Assembly: GCA_041672395.1 (NCBI GenBank)
Contig: JBAYZS010000094.1
Location: forward strand, 1-5,739
Length of the DNA: 5,739 nt
Reading direction: 5' to 3'
Source: UBA5287 sp041672395
GTDB taxonomy: Bacteria > Bacteroidota > Bacteroidia > Bacteroidales > Dysgonomonadaceae
Shown here: in pieces, positions 5,692-5,739 of the stretch
Layout of the letters: every line of letters begins with the position of its first letter
How positions within the stretch are numbered: the stretch's first letter is position 1
Translations under genes and position numbers: made by a program
The notes under the pieces: model-generated
What the model was told of the DNA's origin: nothing
Database searches by the model: none
Seen by the model: the letters and a program-made list of their open reading frames with translations, nothing else

Positions 5692-5739
5692 TTACATCAA
5701 AAACTTAAGCGCCTCATATACAAAAAATGCAGGCCACAC
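5692..5739 (-). CDS. Possible C-terminal end of a gene entering from the right edge
   Basis: The minus strand is open from the right edge for 15 codons and stops at TAA (5692-5694). The residues V-W-P-A-F-F-V-Y-E-A-L-K-F-L-M could be the end of a hydrophobic protein. A hairpin follows about 43 bases later, which supports a gene end. With so few codons this may be chance. The same frame continues past the stop for 33 further hydrophobic codons to a TAG at 5590-5592, so a nonsense-broken longer gene is an alternative reading. I do not recognise a family. Confidence 0.25.
   Translation of the reverse strand: MWPAFFVYEALKFLM

Larger units (their letters stand above)
5501..5739. other. Right-hand intergenic region
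   Basis: These 239 AT-rich bases lie upstream of the radical SAM gene and must hold its promoter, though I find no strong promoter match. They contain a perfect 7-bp inverted repeat (5625-5649) and a minus-strand open frame from the right edge to a TAA at 5692-5694. The plus strand has an ATG at 5727-5729 followed by only ten more bases, too little to judge. Confidence 0.5.

Noticed and set aside
1..5739. tRNA, rRNA, riboswitch, CRISPR array, insertion sequence or attachment site
   Set aside because: I saw no cloverleaf, rRNA-like stretch, regularly spaced repeats, transposase or terminal inverted repeats.

Overview
The window looks like chromosomal DNA from a Bacteroidetes bacterium, most likely an anaerobic or fermentative member of the Bacteroidales. 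The evidence is the T9SS-type C-terminal sorting domain on the first protein, a lipoprotein polysaccharide hydrolase, AT-rich DNA with TAA stops, A-rich rather than Shine-Dalgarno-like sequence before the start codons, and an oxygen-sensitive type of radical SAM enzyme. No species is identified.

Layout: (1) Bases 1-1764, plus strand, hold the 3' part of a large secreted beta-rich surface protein; its start lies left of the window. (2) Bases 1765-1974 are a 210-base gap with one hairpin and weak promoter-like elements. (3) Bases 1975-3006, plus strand, encode a GH5 endo-beta-glucanase/mannanase lipoprotein resembling Thermotoga Cel5A (probable subfamily GH5_25). (4) Bases 3010-4455, plus strand, only three bases after the hydrolase stop, encode a MEMO1-AMMECR1 fusion, i.e. 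AmmeMemoRadiSam proteins B and A in one chain. (5) Bases 4457-5500, minus strand, encode the matching radical SAM enzyme, tail to tail with the fusion and one base between the stop codons. (6) Bases 5501-5739 are mostly non-coding, with a hairpin and perhaps the last codons of a minus-strand gene entering from the right edge.

The most notable content is the complete AmmeMemoRadiSam set (AMMECR1, MEMO, radical SAM). It is a widespread three-family association recognised by comparative genomics, and I know of no settled biochemical function for it. Here it is compressed into two convergent genes, with two components fused and the third on the opposite strand. The fused gene appears to share a transcript with a cell-surface polysaccharide hydrolase, which could be a functional link or merely a shared promoter. 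The first two genes fit an outward-facing carbohydrate-use or adhesion role; the AmmeMemoRadiSam proteins look cytoplasmic. I see no tRNA, rRNA, CRISPR array, insertion sequence or attachment site.
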